Source: Neisseria dumasiana
GTDB lineage: Bacteria; Pseudomonadota; Gammaproteobacteria; Burkholderiales; Neisseriaceae
Length of the DNA: 64,000 nt
Assembly: GCF_022870885.1 (NCBI RefSeq)
Contig: NZ_CP091509.1
Location: forward strand, 1,488,001 to 1,552,000
Reading direction: 5' to 3'
Both the position numbers and the translations under genes were made by a program. Shown piece by piece: positions 8,843 through 18,335 of the stretch. How positions within the stretch are numbered: the stretch's first letter is position 1; each line of letters opens with the position of its first letter. A model generated the notes under the pieces. The model did no database searches, was not told where the DNA came from, and was given only the letters and a program-made list of their open reading frames with translations.

Positions 8843-9691
8843 ATGAAAAAACTGAAATTTACAAAAATGCATGGTTTGGGTAACGACTTTATGGTTGTTG
8901 ACGGAATCAGCCAAGAGCTGGATTTGAGCAACGCGCCTTTGGCAAAATGGGCCGACCGCCATACCGGCGTAGGGTTTGACCAACTTTTACTGGTAGAAAA
9001 ACCCGGTTCCGAATCGGTAGATTTCCGCTACCGCATTTTTAATGCAGACGGCGGAGAAGTAGAACAATGCGGTAACGGCGCACGCTGTTTCGTCCGCTTT
9101 GTGGTGGATAAAGGGCTGACGGAAAAAACAGAAATTGTTGTCGAAACCGCACGCGGAATCATTTTGCCGCGTTTGGCGGAAAACGGTTTGGTTACCGTTA
9201 ATATGGGCAAACCGCACTTCATGCCGTCTGAAATACCGTTTATTCCTGCGGCGGGCGAAGCTGCCGATTCTCTAACCCATATTATCCTGATCGGTTTGGA
9301 ATCTGTGGCGGTTAGCTGCGTGAGCATGGGCAACCCCCATGCGGTAATCGTAGTGGAAGATGTCGATACGGCTCCGGTTGAAATATGGGGTTCGGCCGTA
9401 GAGTCGCACGAACAGTTTCCGGAGCGCGTCAATGTAGGCTTTATGCAGGTTGTCAACGATAAACACATCCGCTTGAGAGTGTATGAGCGCGGCACGGGTG
9501 AAACACAAGCCTGCGGCACCGGAGCATGTGCGGCGGTGGTTACCGGCGTCCGCTTGGGCTTATTGGCCGAAGGCGAAGAAGTGCGGGTAAGCCTGCCCGG
9601 CGGAGATTTGTTCATTACTTGGCAAACAGGTGCCGATGTCATGATGACGGGCCCTGTTGAAACCGTGTACGAAGGCGAGCTGCAATACTGA
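8843..9691 (+). CDS. dapF: Diaminopimelate epimerase
   Basis: Converts LL- to meso-diaminopimelate for lysine and peptidoglycan synthesis. 282 residues; starts [17 protein letters not shown], with catalytic cysteines in [17 protein letters not shown] near 73 and [16 protein letters not shown] near 220. Good RBS AAAAGGAAAATC before ATG. An internal AT-type DUS (ATGCCGTCTGAA) is at about 9221. The stop overlaps the next start (TGATG). dapD and dapB of the same pathway lie near the other end of the window. Confidence 0.96.
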   Translation: MKKLKFTKMHGLGNDFMVVDGISQELDLSNAPLAKWADRHTGVGFDQLLLVEKPGSESVDFRYRIFNADGGEVEQCGNGARCFVRFVVDKGLTEKTEIVVETARGIILPRLAENGLVTVNMGKPHFMPSEIPFIPAAGEAADSLTHIILIGLESVAVSCVSMGNPHAVIVVEDVDTAPVEIWGSAVESHEQFPERVNVGFMQVVNDKHIRLRVYERGTGETQACGTGACAAVVTGVRLGLLAEGEEVRVSLPGGDLFITWQTGADVMMTGPVETVYEGELQY

Positions 9692-10347
9692 TGAAAAAAG
9701 AAAACGTTTTGGATTTTTTAAGGCAGCACCCTGATTTCTTGGCAGAGCATGCCGATGAACTGGGCATACGCCTGCGTGATGACAAAGTGCGCTCGTTTGC
9801 TCAAGCCCAATTAACCGCTTCCCGGCTCAAAATCGAAAAAATGGCCGGGCAGCTGCAAACCATGATTACCGATTCGGAAGCAAACCGAAAAATCGTGCAG
9901 CGCCAAATGGCATTAGACATTAAATTATTACAAGCCAACACGGTGGCACGGCTGGTTCAGGCTTTATATTCATCACTAGAACATGATTTCGATATACGAC
10001 ACTTCCGCTTGGTTTTAATCGCCGAACCGAAAAACAAAGTGCGTATTCCCGAAACAATCGTTCTGCCTGCCAAAGCAGATAAAGCACACAAACAGATCGC
10101 AAATCTCCGTGCCCCCGTTTTGGGCACTAAAATCAGCGCGGAAATTCGTGAACTGCTGCCTGAAAATAACACGATACCCGAAAGTTATTTGCAACTTCCC
10201 ATCCCGATAGGCGGTACCACAGGCGGCTTATTGCTTGCCGCAGACGAAAACGTAAACCGTTTCGCCGCCGGTTTGGAAACCGAAACCGTCTGCCATCTGG
10301 CAGATGCCGTCGGAACCGCCTTATCCCGCATGATGGGATACCGTTGA
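9691..10347 (+). CDS. DUF484 family protein
   Basis: 218 residues. It shows the DUF484 N-terminus (VLDFLRQHPDFLAEHADELGI), a coiled-coil-like stretch around 40-85 and a GAF-like C-terminal half ending in GGTTGGLLLAADENVNRFAAG...LADAVGTALSRM. In many proteobacteria it sits between dapF and xerC; here it overlaps dapF by one base but is followed by a membrane protein instead of xerC. Exact role unknown. Confidence 0.85.
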   Translation: MKKENVLDFLRQHPDFLAEHADELGIRLRDDKVRSFAQAQLTASRLKIEKMAGQLQTMITDSEANRKIVQRQMALDIKLLQANTVARLVQALYSSLEHDFDIRHFRLVLIAEPKNKVRIPETIVLPAKADKAHKQIANLRAPVLGTKISAEIRELLPENNTIPESYLQLPIPIGGTTGGLLLAADENVNRFAAGLETETVCHLADAVGTALSRMMGYR

Positions 10348-10348
10348 C

Positions 10349-10954
10349 ATGGCAATCGGTTTTGATTTGTTGGCATTGGCCGTTTATATCGCTGTATTTA
10401 CCACGGCGGCATTTAAAGCCGGTCAGTTTCAGTGGTTTTGGGCAAGCGTGCTTCTTTGGTTGGGAGTCAGCACAATAGGCGCACGGTTGCTGCCGGGCAT
10501 CTTAGGCATCACGCATCTTGCACCTTTATATATTCCTCATTTCTATATCACGCTGGCCAGCCTGTTTTTTTTCATCAACCATTGGAAAAAACTGCCCGAA
10601 AAAGGCTGGTGGCATACTCAAGAAGCAGGCAGCTTTATCAGCTTGTTTGCAGTGAGCGGGCTATTGATGACAACGGTTTCGGCATTGCTTACATTATTGG
10701 TATATATGCGTTTTCCTACCGGTATTACGCCTTATGTGATGCCTGCCCTGCTTCAAATGTATGCACTCAAACCTGCCTATTGGTTTGCCGCGCAGGGTTT
10801 TATCATGTTGGTTTTTTATGCTCACCGCGGCCTGATTTCAAACGAACCTGCCAACCGTTTCAGCAGCAAACAGATTCAGGCCGGCATTTTAATGGCTTTT
10901 TTATTTCAGACGGCCTATGTGTTCAATGAGTTGCTCAATATCCGCTTCGGCTGA
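10349..10954 (+). CDS. Predicted inner-membrane protein, unknown function
   Basis: 201 residues with about six hydrophobic segments, starting MAIGFDLLALAVYIAVFTTAAF. Starts two bases after the DUF484 stop, so it belongs to the dapF-DUF484 transcript. A DUS lies in the 3' part (ATTTCAGACGGCC at about 10904). I recognise no named family or catalytic motif. Confidence 0.7.
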   Translation: MAIGFDLLALAVYIAVFTTAAFKAGQFQWFWASVLLWLGVSTIGARLLPGILGITHLAPLYIPHFYITLASLFFFINHWKKLPEKGWWHTQEAGSFISLFAVSGLLMTTVSALLTLLVYMRFPTGITPYVMPALLQMYALKPAYWFAAQGFIMLVFYAHRGLISNEPANRFSSKQIQAGILMAFLFQTAYVFNELLNIRFG

Positions 10955-11010
10955 CAAACTTTAAACAGACTCTTAACAACTAAAAGTTATAACCTAAGAA
11001 ATATAAAATA

Positions 11011-11038
11011 TTGGGCTTTCATACAATTTGAATATAGT
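11011..11038 (+). promoter_or_regulatory. Candidate cysK promoter
   Basis: TTGGGC (11011-11016) and TATAGT (11033-11038), 16 bp apart, sit 50 bp before the cysK start. The surrounding sequence is AT-rich, as expected for a CysB-activated promoter, but I cannot assign a CysB site. Confidence 0.4.
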
Positions 11039-11088
11039 ATGAAAATGTCCGTTATTTTGATTTATTTTGATTGATCAGGAGCAAAATG

Positions 11089-12021
11089 ATGAATATTGCA
11101 AGCAATATTACCGATTTGATCGGCAACACCCCATTGGTTGAACTCAACCGTCTGACAGAGGGCCTGCCCGGCCGCGTAGTAGCTAAACTAGAGTTTTTCA
11201 ACCCCGGCAGCAGCGTTAAAGACCGCATTGCCGCTTCCATGCTCGATGCTGCCGAAAAAGCAGGAAAAATCAATAAAAACACGGTAATCGTAGAAGCCAC
11301 CAGCGGCAACACCGGCATCGGTTTGGCCATGGTATGTGCCGCCCGCGGTTACAAATTGGCGATTACCATGCCCGAGAGCATGAGCAAAGAGCGACGCATG
11401 CTGCTGCGTGCTTTTGGAGCCGAACTGATTTTAACGCCCGCGGCAGAAGGCATGGGCGGCGCGATTGCCAAAGCAAAATCTCTCGTTGACGAGCATCCCG
11501 AAACTTATTTCATGCCGCGCCAGTTCGATAACGAAGCCAATCCCCAAATCCACCGCGAAACCACAGCCGAAGAAATTTGGCGCGACACCGACGGCCAAGT
11601 GGATATTTTCGTATCGGGCGTAGGCACCGGCGGCACAGTAACCGGTGTAGGCGAGGTATTGAAAGCGCGCAAGCCGGGTGTGCAAATCGTAGCGGTTGAA
11701 CCGGAAGCCTCTCCCGTGCTCAGCGGCGGAGAAAAAGGCCCTCACCCGATTCAAGGCATCGGTGCAGGCTTCGTTCCCAGCATTCTGAACACAGAAGTGT
11801 ACGATACGATTATTAAAGCTTCTAATGAAGATGCTTTTGCCACCGCCCGTGCCATGGCTGAAAAAGAAGGCATTTTAGTCGGTATTTCTTCCGGAGCTGC
11901 CGTTGCCGCCGCTTTGCAACTGGCTCAAAAACCTGAAAACAAAGATAAATTAATTGTCGTGCTGATTCCTTCTTACGGCGAACGCTATTTATCCACCCCT
12001 CTGTTTGCCGATTTGGCATAA
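11089..12021 (+). CDS. cysK: Cysteine synthase A (O-acetylserine sulfhydrylase)
   Basis: PLP enzyme that makes cysteine from O-acetylserine and sulfide; 310 residues. Key motifs: [16 protein letters not shown]-lysine in [12 protein letters not shown] near 42, substrate loop [10 protein letters not shown] near 70, phosphate-binding [13 protein letters not shown] near 176-188. Two tandem ATGs occur (11086, 11089); AGGAG at 11077-11081 has the better spacing to 11089. Closed by a DUS-pair terminator. cysTWA elsewhere in the window supplies sulfate to the same pathway. Confidence 0.96.
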   Translation: MNIASNITDLIGNTPLVELNRLTEGLPGRVVAKLEFFNPGSSVKDRIAASMLDAAEKAGKINKNTVIVEATSGNTGIGLAMVCAARGYKLAITMPESMSKERRMLLRAFGAELILTPAAEGMGGAIAKAKSLVDEHPETYFMPRQFDNEANPQIHRETTAEEIWRDTDGQVDIFVSGVGTGGTVTGVGEVLKARKPGVQIVAVEPEASPVLSGGEKGPHPIQGIGAGFVPSILNTEVYDTIIKASNEDAFATARAMAEKEGILVGISSGAAVAAALQLAQKPENKDKLIVVLIPSYGERYLSTPLFADLA

Positions 12022-12050
12022 TCATTCGAATCACAACGCAACCATAGCAA

Positions 12051-12082
12051 GAGGCCGTCTGAAAATATTTTCAGACGGCCTC
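12051..12082. terminator. DUS-pair hairpin between cysK and the aldehyde dehydrogenase gene
   Basis: GAGGCCGTCTGAAAAT pairs with ATTTTCAGACGGCCTC, a near-perfect palindrome located between convergent genes; likely bidirectional terminator. Confidence 0.8.
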
Positions 12083-12107
12083 GTTCAAAACATCATCACA
12101 TCAACAA

Positions 12108-13592
12108 TCAATACATGCCTTCGCGCTCTTCGCGGGTGCTGATGTAGATGTTTTTCACTTGGGTGTAAGCAGCCAACATCATCTTGTGGGTTTCGCGGCC
12201 GATACCGGAAGTTTTGTAACCGCCGAACGGTGCACCGGCAGGCAAGCGGTTGTAGCAGTTCACCCAAACGCGGCCGGTTTCCAAAGCACGGGAAACGCGC
12301 AGGCAGCGGTTGATGTCTTTACTCCAAACCGCACCGCCCAAACCGTATTCGGAATCGTTGGCCATTTTGATTACGTCTTCTTCGGTTTTGAACTTGATTA
12401 CAGTTGCCACAGGGCCGAAGATTTCTTCTTGCGAAATGCGGTCGTCGTTGCTCTGCGCCGCAATCAGGGTAGGCTCAACGAATTCGCCTTTACCTAAATC
12501 GCCGCTTTCGATTTTCTTACCGCCGGTAATGATGCGTGCGCCTTCCTGCTCGCCGATTTTCACATATTTCAAAATGGTTTCCAGTTGGCCGGCATTCACT
12601 TGCGCGCCCATTTGGGTGTCGTCTTCCCACGGCAGGCCGACTTTCACTTTCTTAAACTCTTCGGCCAGCGCATTCACGAATTTATCGTAAATACCTTCCT
12701 GCACGAAAATACGCGAACCGGCACAGCACACTTGGCCTTGGTTGAACAGAATACCTTTTTGCGCACCTTCAAGAGCCTTGTCGAACGGCATATCGTCGAA
12801 GAAAATATTCGCAGACTTACCGCCCAATTCCAAAGTAGCCGGAATCAGCATTTCGGCGGCAGCGATACCCACATGACGGCCGATTTCGGTAGAACCGGTA
12901 AACGCCAGCTTGCTGAAACCTTTGTGATGCAGCATATATTCGCCCGATTTCGATCCGCGGCCGGTGATGATGTTCAACACACCTTTAGGCAGCAAGTGGT
13001 TCACTTTTTGCGCGAACGACAGCAGGCTCAACGAAGTGCTGCTCGACGGGTGGATAACGATGGTGCAGCCAGCAGCCAAGGCGGGAGCGATTTTCCAAGC
13101 CGCCATCAGGAACGGGAAGTTCCACGGAATAATTTGGCCGACCACGCCGATGGGTTCGCGCAATACGATAGACAGATCTTCTTCGTCCAACTGGTTGCAA
13201 GTGCCTTCTTCGCCGCGGATAACGCCGGCGAAATAACGGAAATGGTCGGAAGCCAGCGGAATATCGGCGGCACGGGTTTCGCGTATGGGCTTACCGTTGT
13301 CCAAAGTTTCTTGCAAAGCAAACAACTCGGCATGTTCGTCAATCACATCGGCGATTTGGTTCAAAATAACGGCGCGCTCGGCTGCGGTGGTTTTTTTCCA
13401 TGTTTTAAACGCTTCCTGAGCGGCTTTTACCGCTGCATCCACATCTTCGTTGCTGGCATCGACGAATTTCGCCAGCTCGGCACCGTTGGAAGGGTTGTAC
13501 GATGTCATCAGCTCGCCTTTGCTGCCTTTGGTCCATTCGCCGTTAATCAGCAGGCCGTATTCTTTATCAAAAACATTCAAATCTTTAGCCAT
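12108..13592 (-). CDS. NAD-dependent aldehyde dehydrogenase (ExaC/AldB-like)
   Basis: 494-residue soluble dehydrogenase that oxidises short aldehydes such as acetaldehyde to acids. Motifs: IPWNFPFLMAAWK, ELGGKSANIFFDD (catalytic Glu near 260), GQVCCAGSRIFV (catalytic Cys near 300), EEIFGPVATV and the C-terminal APFGGYKTSGIGRE. Good RBS GGAGAAACAATC before ATG. The upstream region contains a perfect dyad (13627-13644). The exact aldehyde cannot be read from sequence; ExaC/AldB is the closest type by overall motif pattern. Confidence 0.9.
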   Translation of the reverse strand: MAKDLNVFDKEYGLLINGEWTKGSKGELMTSYNPSNGAELAKFVDASNEDVDAAVKAAQEAFKTWKKTTAAERAVILNQIADVIDEHAELFALQETLDNGKPIRETRAADIPLASDHFRYFAGVIRGEEGTCNQLDEEDLSIVLREPIGVVGQIIPWNFPFLMAAWKIAPALAAGCTIVIHPSSSTSLSLLSFAQKVNHLLPKGVLNIITGRGSKSGEYMLHHKGFSKLAFTGSTEIGRHVGIAAAEMLIPATLELGGKSANIFFDDMPFDKALEGAQKGILFNQGQVCCAGSRIFVQEGIYDKFVNALAEEFKKVKVGLPWEDDTQMGAQVNAGQLETILKYVKIGEQEGARIITGGKKIESGDLGKGEFVEPTLIAAQSNDDRISQEEIFGPVATVIKFKTEEDVIKMANDSEYGLGGAVWSKDINRCLRVSRALETGRVWVNCYNRLPAGAPFGGYKTSGIGRETHKMMLAAYTQVKNIYISTREEREGMY

Positions 13593-13626
13593 GATTGTTT
13601 CTCCTCATGAATATTTAATTAGCAGG

Positions 13627-13644
13627 TTAAGCCTTGAGGCTTAA
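13627..13644. promoter_or_regulatory. Perfect dyad upstream of the aldehyde dehydrogenase gene
   Basis: TTAAGCCT-TG-AGGCTTAA, 8-bp arms, about 35 bp before the start codon on the minus strand; a candidate operator or leader hairpin. A related dyad (ATAAGGCTT-T-AAGCCTTAT) lies before the siderophore receptor at 18249-18267. Confidence 0.35.
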
Positions 13645-13962
13645 AATCAGCATAGTATCTTTTAGTTGATGTTTCAAGGTTTAATTACGGAAAATCAGGT
13701 ATTGTTTACAAGATTTGAAAAACAATAACTTACTAAATATCTAGGAAAACGGTTGGATTTTATTGTCATTTTTTCCACATGCCTGTGTTATTTTTCAAAA
13801 TCATCCGTTCATTGATTCTACATATTTTCTGAAGCTCAAGAGTTTCTTAACCCTAAAAAAAGGCCGTCTGAATACATTTCTCCTGATGTTTGCGGTCAGG
13901 TATCCACTGCAAAGCGCAGTTGTTATAATTTCGGCCTTTCTTTCACTCAGCCCGATTTCCAG

Positions 13963-14907
13963 ATGACTGCCATTCCCAAAGCCTTCGCCATTCTCGGCCC
14001 CACCGCCAGCGGCAAAACCAATCTGGCATTGCGCCTTGCCGAATCGCTTCCTGTCGAAATCATCAGCTTGGATTCCGCATTGGTTTACCGCGATATGGAT
14101 ATCGGTACGGCCAAACCTACGCTTGCAGAAAGAAACGCCGTTCCCCACCACCTTATCGACATCATTTCACCTCTTGAAGCATACAGTGCAGCCGACTTTG
14201 TGCGCGACTGCACCCGCTTAACCGCAGAAATACACCGGCGCGGACGCCTGCCTTTAATCGTGGGCGGCACCATGATGTATTTCCACGCGCTCACGCAAGG
14301 TCTGAATACCTTGCCGGAAGCCGACCCCGATATCCGTGCGCGTATTCAGGCCGAAAAAAACGAACACGGCTTAGCCTACCTTTACGGCCGTCTGAAAAGC
14401 ATCGACCCGCAAACCGCCGCCCGCTTGGAACCTGCAGACAGCCAGCGCATCGAACGTGCGCTGGAAGTGTTTATGCTTACAGGCAAACCGTTGAGCCTGC
14501 ATTTTTCCGAACAGCAAACCTATGCACCGCCGCTTGATTTATGCACCCTTGCGCTGATTCCGGACAACCGCGCCCTACTCCACGCCCAAATCGGCAAACG
14601 CTTCCTTACCATGCTCGAACAAGGGCTGCTTGAAGAAGTACAGCGGCTTCAAACCGATTATCCCGATTTAAACGCCGATATGCCGTCTATGCGTTGCGTC
14701 GGCTACCGCCAAGCTTGGGAACATCTGGAGGGTAGATACGGTTTGGATGCCTTGATTGAAAAAGGCTCGGCAGCCACCCGACAATTGGCGAAACGGCAGC
14801 TTACTTGGCTGCGTAAGCTACAACCCCAATTAACGCTCGACCCCTACACCGACGAAAATATTATTCAGACGGCCTTTACCTGTATTCAAAAACATTTCGG
14901 CATTTAA
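13963..14907 (+). CDS. miaA: tRNA dimethylallyltransferase
   Basis: Adds an isopentenyl group to A37 of tRNAs reading UNN codons. 314 residues; P-loop GPTASGKTNLALRLAE near 12-27, SLDSALVYRDMDIGTAKP (substrate site), LIVGGTMMYFHAL, and the C-terminal MRCVGYRQAWEHL. The first ATG after TTCCAG is used; the RBS is poor. Three in-frame DUS copies are visible, common in Neisseria housekeeping genes. Confidence 0.95.
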   Translation: MTAIPKAFAILGPTASGKTNLALRLAESLPVEIISLDSALVYRDMDIGTAKPTLAERNAVPHHLIDIISPLEAYSAADFVRDCTRLTAEIHRRGRLPLIVGGTMMYFHALTQGLNTLPEADPDIRARIQAEKNEHGLAYLYGRLKSIDPQTAARLEPADSQRIERALEVFMLTGKPLSLHFSEQQTYAPPLDLCTLALIPDNRALLHAQIGKRFLTMLEQGLLEEVQRLQTDYPDLNADMPSMRCVGYRQAWEHLEGRYGLDALIEKGSAATRQLAKRQLTWLRKLQPQLTLDPYTDENIIQTAFTCIQKHFGI

Positions 14908-15163
14908 CGGTATGTGGAGGCCTGCATGCGGCAGACGGTTTGCGCTACCGACTCACATACGGCACCATTTTCCAACTTCATCCATGAAAAAACTCACAGA
15001 TAAAACCGAAATGCACTTTTTCCTCCAATGTAAAAACGCTTAGGCTACTGCATTTTTTTGCTGCTTGTTTCGGGAAAATAAGGTATTTTTAGGCGGCTTG
15101 CGGCTTTTGTAAAAAGTTCCGCACCAACGAAAAAAAGAACGCACCAACCGGCATAACCAAAAA

Positions 15164-17176
15164 ATGAATTCAAAACACATCCAATCAACCATACACATTA
15201 TTCTGAAAAAACATATCGACAACACCGATTTCGTCGCCACTCTCAACGCCTTGATTGATTTTATGCGCAAAGGCGGCGCAAAACGTGCTCCCGAGCGGTT
15301 TGATGCCTTGCTCGCCGTATTGCAGGAAGACCCGGCCCTATGCGCCAAACTGAGCCAGCGTTTTTACACTTGGCTTTCCAAAGTACACATTTACCCCGCT
15401 TTGGTAGGTTTGGGAATATTTTCACGCAGCGGCTTCGCCCGCGAAATGGGCTTGAGGCTTTACGAGCGTTTCAGCCCTTCATACAAAGATTTAAACAATC
15501 TGCGCGATGTGTTTCTTTATTTGTTCCATTCCAAAAACGACGGCAAATGGCTGCAAAGCCTTACCGTGCGCCAATGGCTTAAGCTCCATACACTCATGAG
15601 CGCACAGGCCGATAAAACGCTCGTGCAAAGCGTATTGCGCCAACTTTCCGCAGCCCGTCTCCACGCCTTGGAAATGCTGTCGGTTTGGGTGGCCGCCGAA
15701 GCTTTGGAACCCGATTTAATCCGCATCGAACCGAGACTGCTGGACGTCAATTCTTCTTTTGTTGCCCTTCAGCGCGAAACATCCAAACTCGCCGAGCATT
15801 ACCAAACCCAAACCACGCCTTACGACACCGCCCATATCGAAGTGATGCTCGACCAATGCCGCAATCAGGTAGAGCGGTTGCGGCGCAAAGGCACGGGAGC
15901 CGGATCCGGTTCGTCGGTTAAAGTGGCCCATCTGCTCGAACGTTTGGCCCAAACCATCGAACGCTTAAACCTGCTGTTGCACATTCAAACAGGCGAACAC
16001 TACAAACATGCAACCGTTTGCCTGCTCAATTCGATGACTTCCGCAGCGGTAGAACAACGCAGCACCGATCTGCTTTGGCGGCGCAGCGTTAAAATGCTGG
16101 CCACCAGCATCAGTGAAAACAAAAGCCACCACGGCGAACACTACATTACCCGCACCCGCAAAGAATACTTCAGTATGCTTTGGTCGGCCGCGGGAGGGGG
16201 CGTGCTGATTTCGTTAATGGCCTTGATCAAAATCCATATCGGCCACATGGGTTTGAGTGTGTTTGCCACCTCTTTGCTCAGCGGGCTTAACTATGGTTTC
16301 GGCTTTATGCTGATTCATATGCTGGGCTTTACCGTTGCCACCAAACAGCCTGCCATGACCGCCGCCAGCTTTGCCGAACAAGTGGCACACACCGAAAAAA
16401 GCCGCTCTTCGGTTGAAACCAAACTTGCTTCGCTATTAATCGACGTAGTGCGCTCGCAAAGTGTGGCCGTGTTCGGCAATGTGTGTCTGGCCGTTTTACT
16501 CGCCGCCTTAATTGCCTATACCTTCTTCTCCAACACCGGACAACCCTTGCTGGATGCGCACAGCGTAGCCTACCAACTCAAGTCGGTACAGATTTTTACC
16601 CAACCCACCCTGTGGTATGCGGCCATTGCCGGCGTGTGGCTGTTCTGCTCGGGCATCATTGCCGGTTTCTTCGACAATCGTGCCGATTATCTCGACCTGC
16701 GCCGCCGCCTCACCGTCAACCCCCTGCTGAAAAAAATATTTTCGCCGAAAGCCCGTGCATGGCTCGGCAATTATCTGCACCATAATTACGGCTCGCTGAT
16801 GGGTAATTTTTTCTTCGGCATGTTGCTCGGTATGACCGGCTATTTCGGCTACCTGCTCAATTTGCCGCTCGATATCCGCCATGTGGCTTTCTCTTCTGCC
16901 AATATCGGTTATGCGGCAGTAAGCGGCAATATCGGCTTCGTTTCATTTGCGTTCAATTTAATCGGCGTTTTGTTGATCGGCTTGGTTAATCTGATGGTCA
17001 GTTTTGCATTGGCGCTGCTGGTCGCCCTCCGCGCCCGCGATACGCATATCGATAGTGTGCCGAAGTTGTTGAAAAACACTTGGCAGCAAATCAAAGCCAA
17101 TCCGCTCAATCTGTTTTTTCCCGTTCAGCCCGTTGCCGATATGGCAAAAGGCAATCACAAATCGGAACACAAATAA
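15164..17176 (+). CDS. COG4389 'site-specific recombinase' family, predicted multi-pass membrane protein
   Basis: 670 residues. The N-terminal half (1-340) is soluble and helix-rich; the C-terminal half has six or more hydrophobic segments, e.g. WSAAGGGVLISLMALIKI near 345, YGFGFMLIHMLGFTVA near 385, NVCLAVLLAALIAYTFF near 440, LWYAAIAGVWLFCSGIIAGFF near 485, GNFFFGMLLGMTGYFGYLL and the last near 600-625. The family is labelled site-specific recombinase (Gcr) in databases, but no serine or tyrosine recombinase motif is visible, and the membrane topology argues against that role. True function unknown. Confidence 0.8.
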   Translation: MNSKHIQSTIHIILKKHIDNTDFVATLNALIDFMRKGGAKRAPERFDALLAVLQEDPALCAKLSQRFYTWLSKVHIYPALVGLGIFSRSGFAREMGLRLYERFSPSYKDLNNLRDVFLYLFHSKNDGKWLQSLTVRQWLKLHTLMSAQADKTLVQSVLRQLSAARLHALEMLSVWVAAEALEPDLIRIEPRLLDVNSSFVALQRETSKLAEHYQTQTTPYDTAHIEVMLDQCRNQVERLRRKGTGAGSGSSVKVAHLLERLAQTIERLNLLLHIQTGEHYKHATVCLLNSMTSAAVEQRSTDLLWRRSVKMLATSISENKSHHGEHYITRTRKEYFSMLWSAAGGGVLISLMALIKIHIGHMGLSVFATSLLSGLNYGFGFMLIHMLGFTVATKQPAMTAASFAEQVAHTEKSRSSVETKLASLLIDVVRSQSVAVFGNVCLAVLLAALIAYTFFSNTGQPLLDAHSVAYQLKSVQIFTQPTLWYAAIAGVWLFCSGIIAGFFDNRADYLDLRRRLTVNPLLKKIFSPKARAWLGNYLHHNYGSLMGNFFFGMLLGMTGYFGYLLNLPLDIRHVAFSSANIGYAAVSGNIGFVSFAFNLIGVLLIGLVNLMVSFALALLVALRARDTHIDSVPKLLKNTWQQIKANPLNLFFPVQPVADMAKGNHKSEHK

Positions 17177-17177
17177 T

Positions 17178-17312
17178 GAAACCTTTGCCCCCTGATGTGG
17201 ATACCGTTCAAGGTGCAGCAGCATAACGAGTGCAGACATATCATATAGATAAGCAAACGAGCGGGCAGCGCACAACGCAAAAATGGCCGCTGACGGGGGT
17301 TGAAAAGGTATC
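17178..17312. mobile_element. Diverged second copy of the 3444-3586 MITE
   Basis: Begins GAAACCTTTGCCCCC and ends GGGGGTTGAAAAGGTATC; the middle (cagcataacgagtgcagac, then atcatatagataagcaaacg) is nearly identical to the first copy. It also lies directly after a stop codon and directly before a DUS (AGGCCGTCTGAA at 17313). No clear target duplication remains, so it is older. Confidence 0.75.
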
Positions 17313-17393
17313 AGGCCGTCTGAAAAGCGTTTCCCGCTTTTGCCCTATATCAAAAGGCCGTCTGAAAAATTCCTGCGTGAAAACAGGCAAAAC

Positions 17394-17399
17394 TATAAT
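17394..17399 (+). promoter_or_regulatory. -10 element before the cupin gene
   Basis: TATAAT 36 bp before the GTG start; no good -35 at the right distance. Confidence 0.35.
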
Positions 17400-17434
17400 T
17401 GCCTGTGTAATTTAATTTCACATGGGAGTGAACC

Positions 17435-17773
17435 GTGAAACAATATACGTTAAATCCCCACGCCCTGATCGGCGGCGTGATTTCGGAAGACAGCGACCAA
17501 CAACTGGTACAGCTTTCTTTGCAAAAAAACAATGAAATTCCCACTTATGAAACCGATGCGATTGTGCTGCTGATAGTATTGAACGGCAGTGCGATGGTGT
17601 GCACCGAAAACGAGTCTATTGAAACCAAAGGCTTACAGGTAGTGCGTCTTGAACCCCATGAAGCGCACAGCATCAAGGCACTGGAAAACCACACCAACAT
17701 ACTGGTGATTAAACAGCTGACCCACGAGCTTGTGTTCAGTAAAAAACTGCGCTTTGGCAGCTGCTGTCTTTAA
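17435..17773 (+). CDS. Small cupin-fold protein
   Basis: 112 residues, one domain. LIVLNGSAMVCTENESIETKGLQVVRLEPHEAHSIKALENHTNILVIKQL has the spacing of the two cupin motifs (G...P.H.H), but most metal-binding histidines are absent, so it may be non-enzymatic. Starts at GTG with GGGAG 8 bp upstream. Stands alone between a DUS-rich stretch and a repeat region. Substrate unknown. Confidence 0.75.
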   Translation: MKQYTLNPHALIGGVISEDSDQQLVQLSLQKNNEIPTYETDAIVLLIVLNGSAMVCTENESIETKGLQVVRLEPHEAHSIKALENHTNILVIKQLTHELVFSKKLRFGSCCL

Positions 17774-17887
17774 AACCTTTCCCGTCATCCAACGCTTTTT
17801 TTACTCTCGACAGCCAGCCGAAATGCCTTCAAACAAGTGCGTTGATCAACCATGCCGTAAAACCACTTACCGGTAACATAAATCGAA

Positions 17888-17913
17888 GGGGCGGGTTTAT
17901 CATCCGCCCCTAC
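17888..17913 (-). repeat. GTAG-headed REP-like palindrome
   Basis: GGGGCGG and CCGCCCC pair around TTTATCAT-like loop; the complement reads GTAG followed by the palindrome, the format recognised by RAYT transposases. It directly abuts the Correia-like repeat at 17919. Confidence 0.55.
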
Positions 17914-17918
17914 TAAAC

Positions 17919-18055
17919 TATAGTTAATCCGCTTTTAAATGGCACATACGTTATATTCAGGCTTGAGCCGAGTATTCCCTAAATTTGCTGAAACTCAAGA
18001 TACTCGGGGCAAGCACGGGTATGACGGTTTTGTTATTAAACTTAAACCGTTTAAC
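17919..18055. repeat. Correia-like TATAG repeat, copy 1
   Basis: Begins TATAGTTAATCC and contains an imperfect inner hairpin (acatacgttatattcaggc with gcacgggtatgacgg). Homologous to 52620-52760, but the loop segment between the hairpin arms is in the opposite orientation. The right terminus is degraded. Confidence 0.6.
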
Positions 18056-18110
18056 CATCCAGCCGGGCAAACAGCATATCCGTAAAATTTTGCACTTACT
18101 TCCTCAATTA

Positions 18111-18138
18111 TTGACAAATAATTAGCTATCATTACAAT
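18111..18138 (+). promoter_or_regulatory. Candidate iron-regulated promoter upstream of the siderophore receptor
   Basis: Consensus TTGACA (18111-18116) and TACAAT (18133-18138), 16 bp apart. The spacer AATAATTAGCTATCATT resembles a Fur box in part, and a second AATGATTTTGGTTATCA follows. The receptor start is 323 bp further on, with a DUS hairpin in between. Confidence 0.45.
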
Positions 18139-18248
18139 ACAAATGATTTTGGTTATCAAAATCTAGATAATCCATCTAAACAGGTTTAGATACTATTTTG
18201 GGCATAGGGGCAACTTGAATTTAACCGACTGCATCCGTGCGTGTCCGC

Positions 18249-18267
18249 ATAAGGCTTTAAGCCTTAT
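18249..18267. promoter_or_regulatory. Perfect 9-1-9 dyad in the receptor leader
   Basis: ATAAGGCTT-T-AAGCCTTAT. Candidate operator or hairpin; no known consensus assigned. Confidence 0.3.
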
Positions 18268-18284
18268 ATGATGTATTGCCTGAA

Positions 18285-18335
18285 GCCGTCTGAAAACAAC
18301 TGCCCAAATCGAGGCGGCATTTATTTTCAGACGGC
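18285..18335. terminator. DUS inverted pair in the leader of the siderophore receptor gene
   Basis: GCCGTCTGAAAA pairs with TTTTCAGACGGC across a 27-nt loop. No T-run follows, so it may be an attenuator-like hairpin or only a DUS pair. Confidence 0.4.

Noticed and set aside
12585..13610. 341-codon open frame antisense to the aldehyde dehydrogenase gene
   Set aside because: Mirror frame of a GC-rich conserved gene; no recognisable domain.
13660..13700. MerR-type (NmlR-like) operator before the aldehyde dehydrogenase gene
   Set aside because: CTTGAAACATCAAC is suggestive, but no symmetric partner with 19-bp promoter spacing is present.
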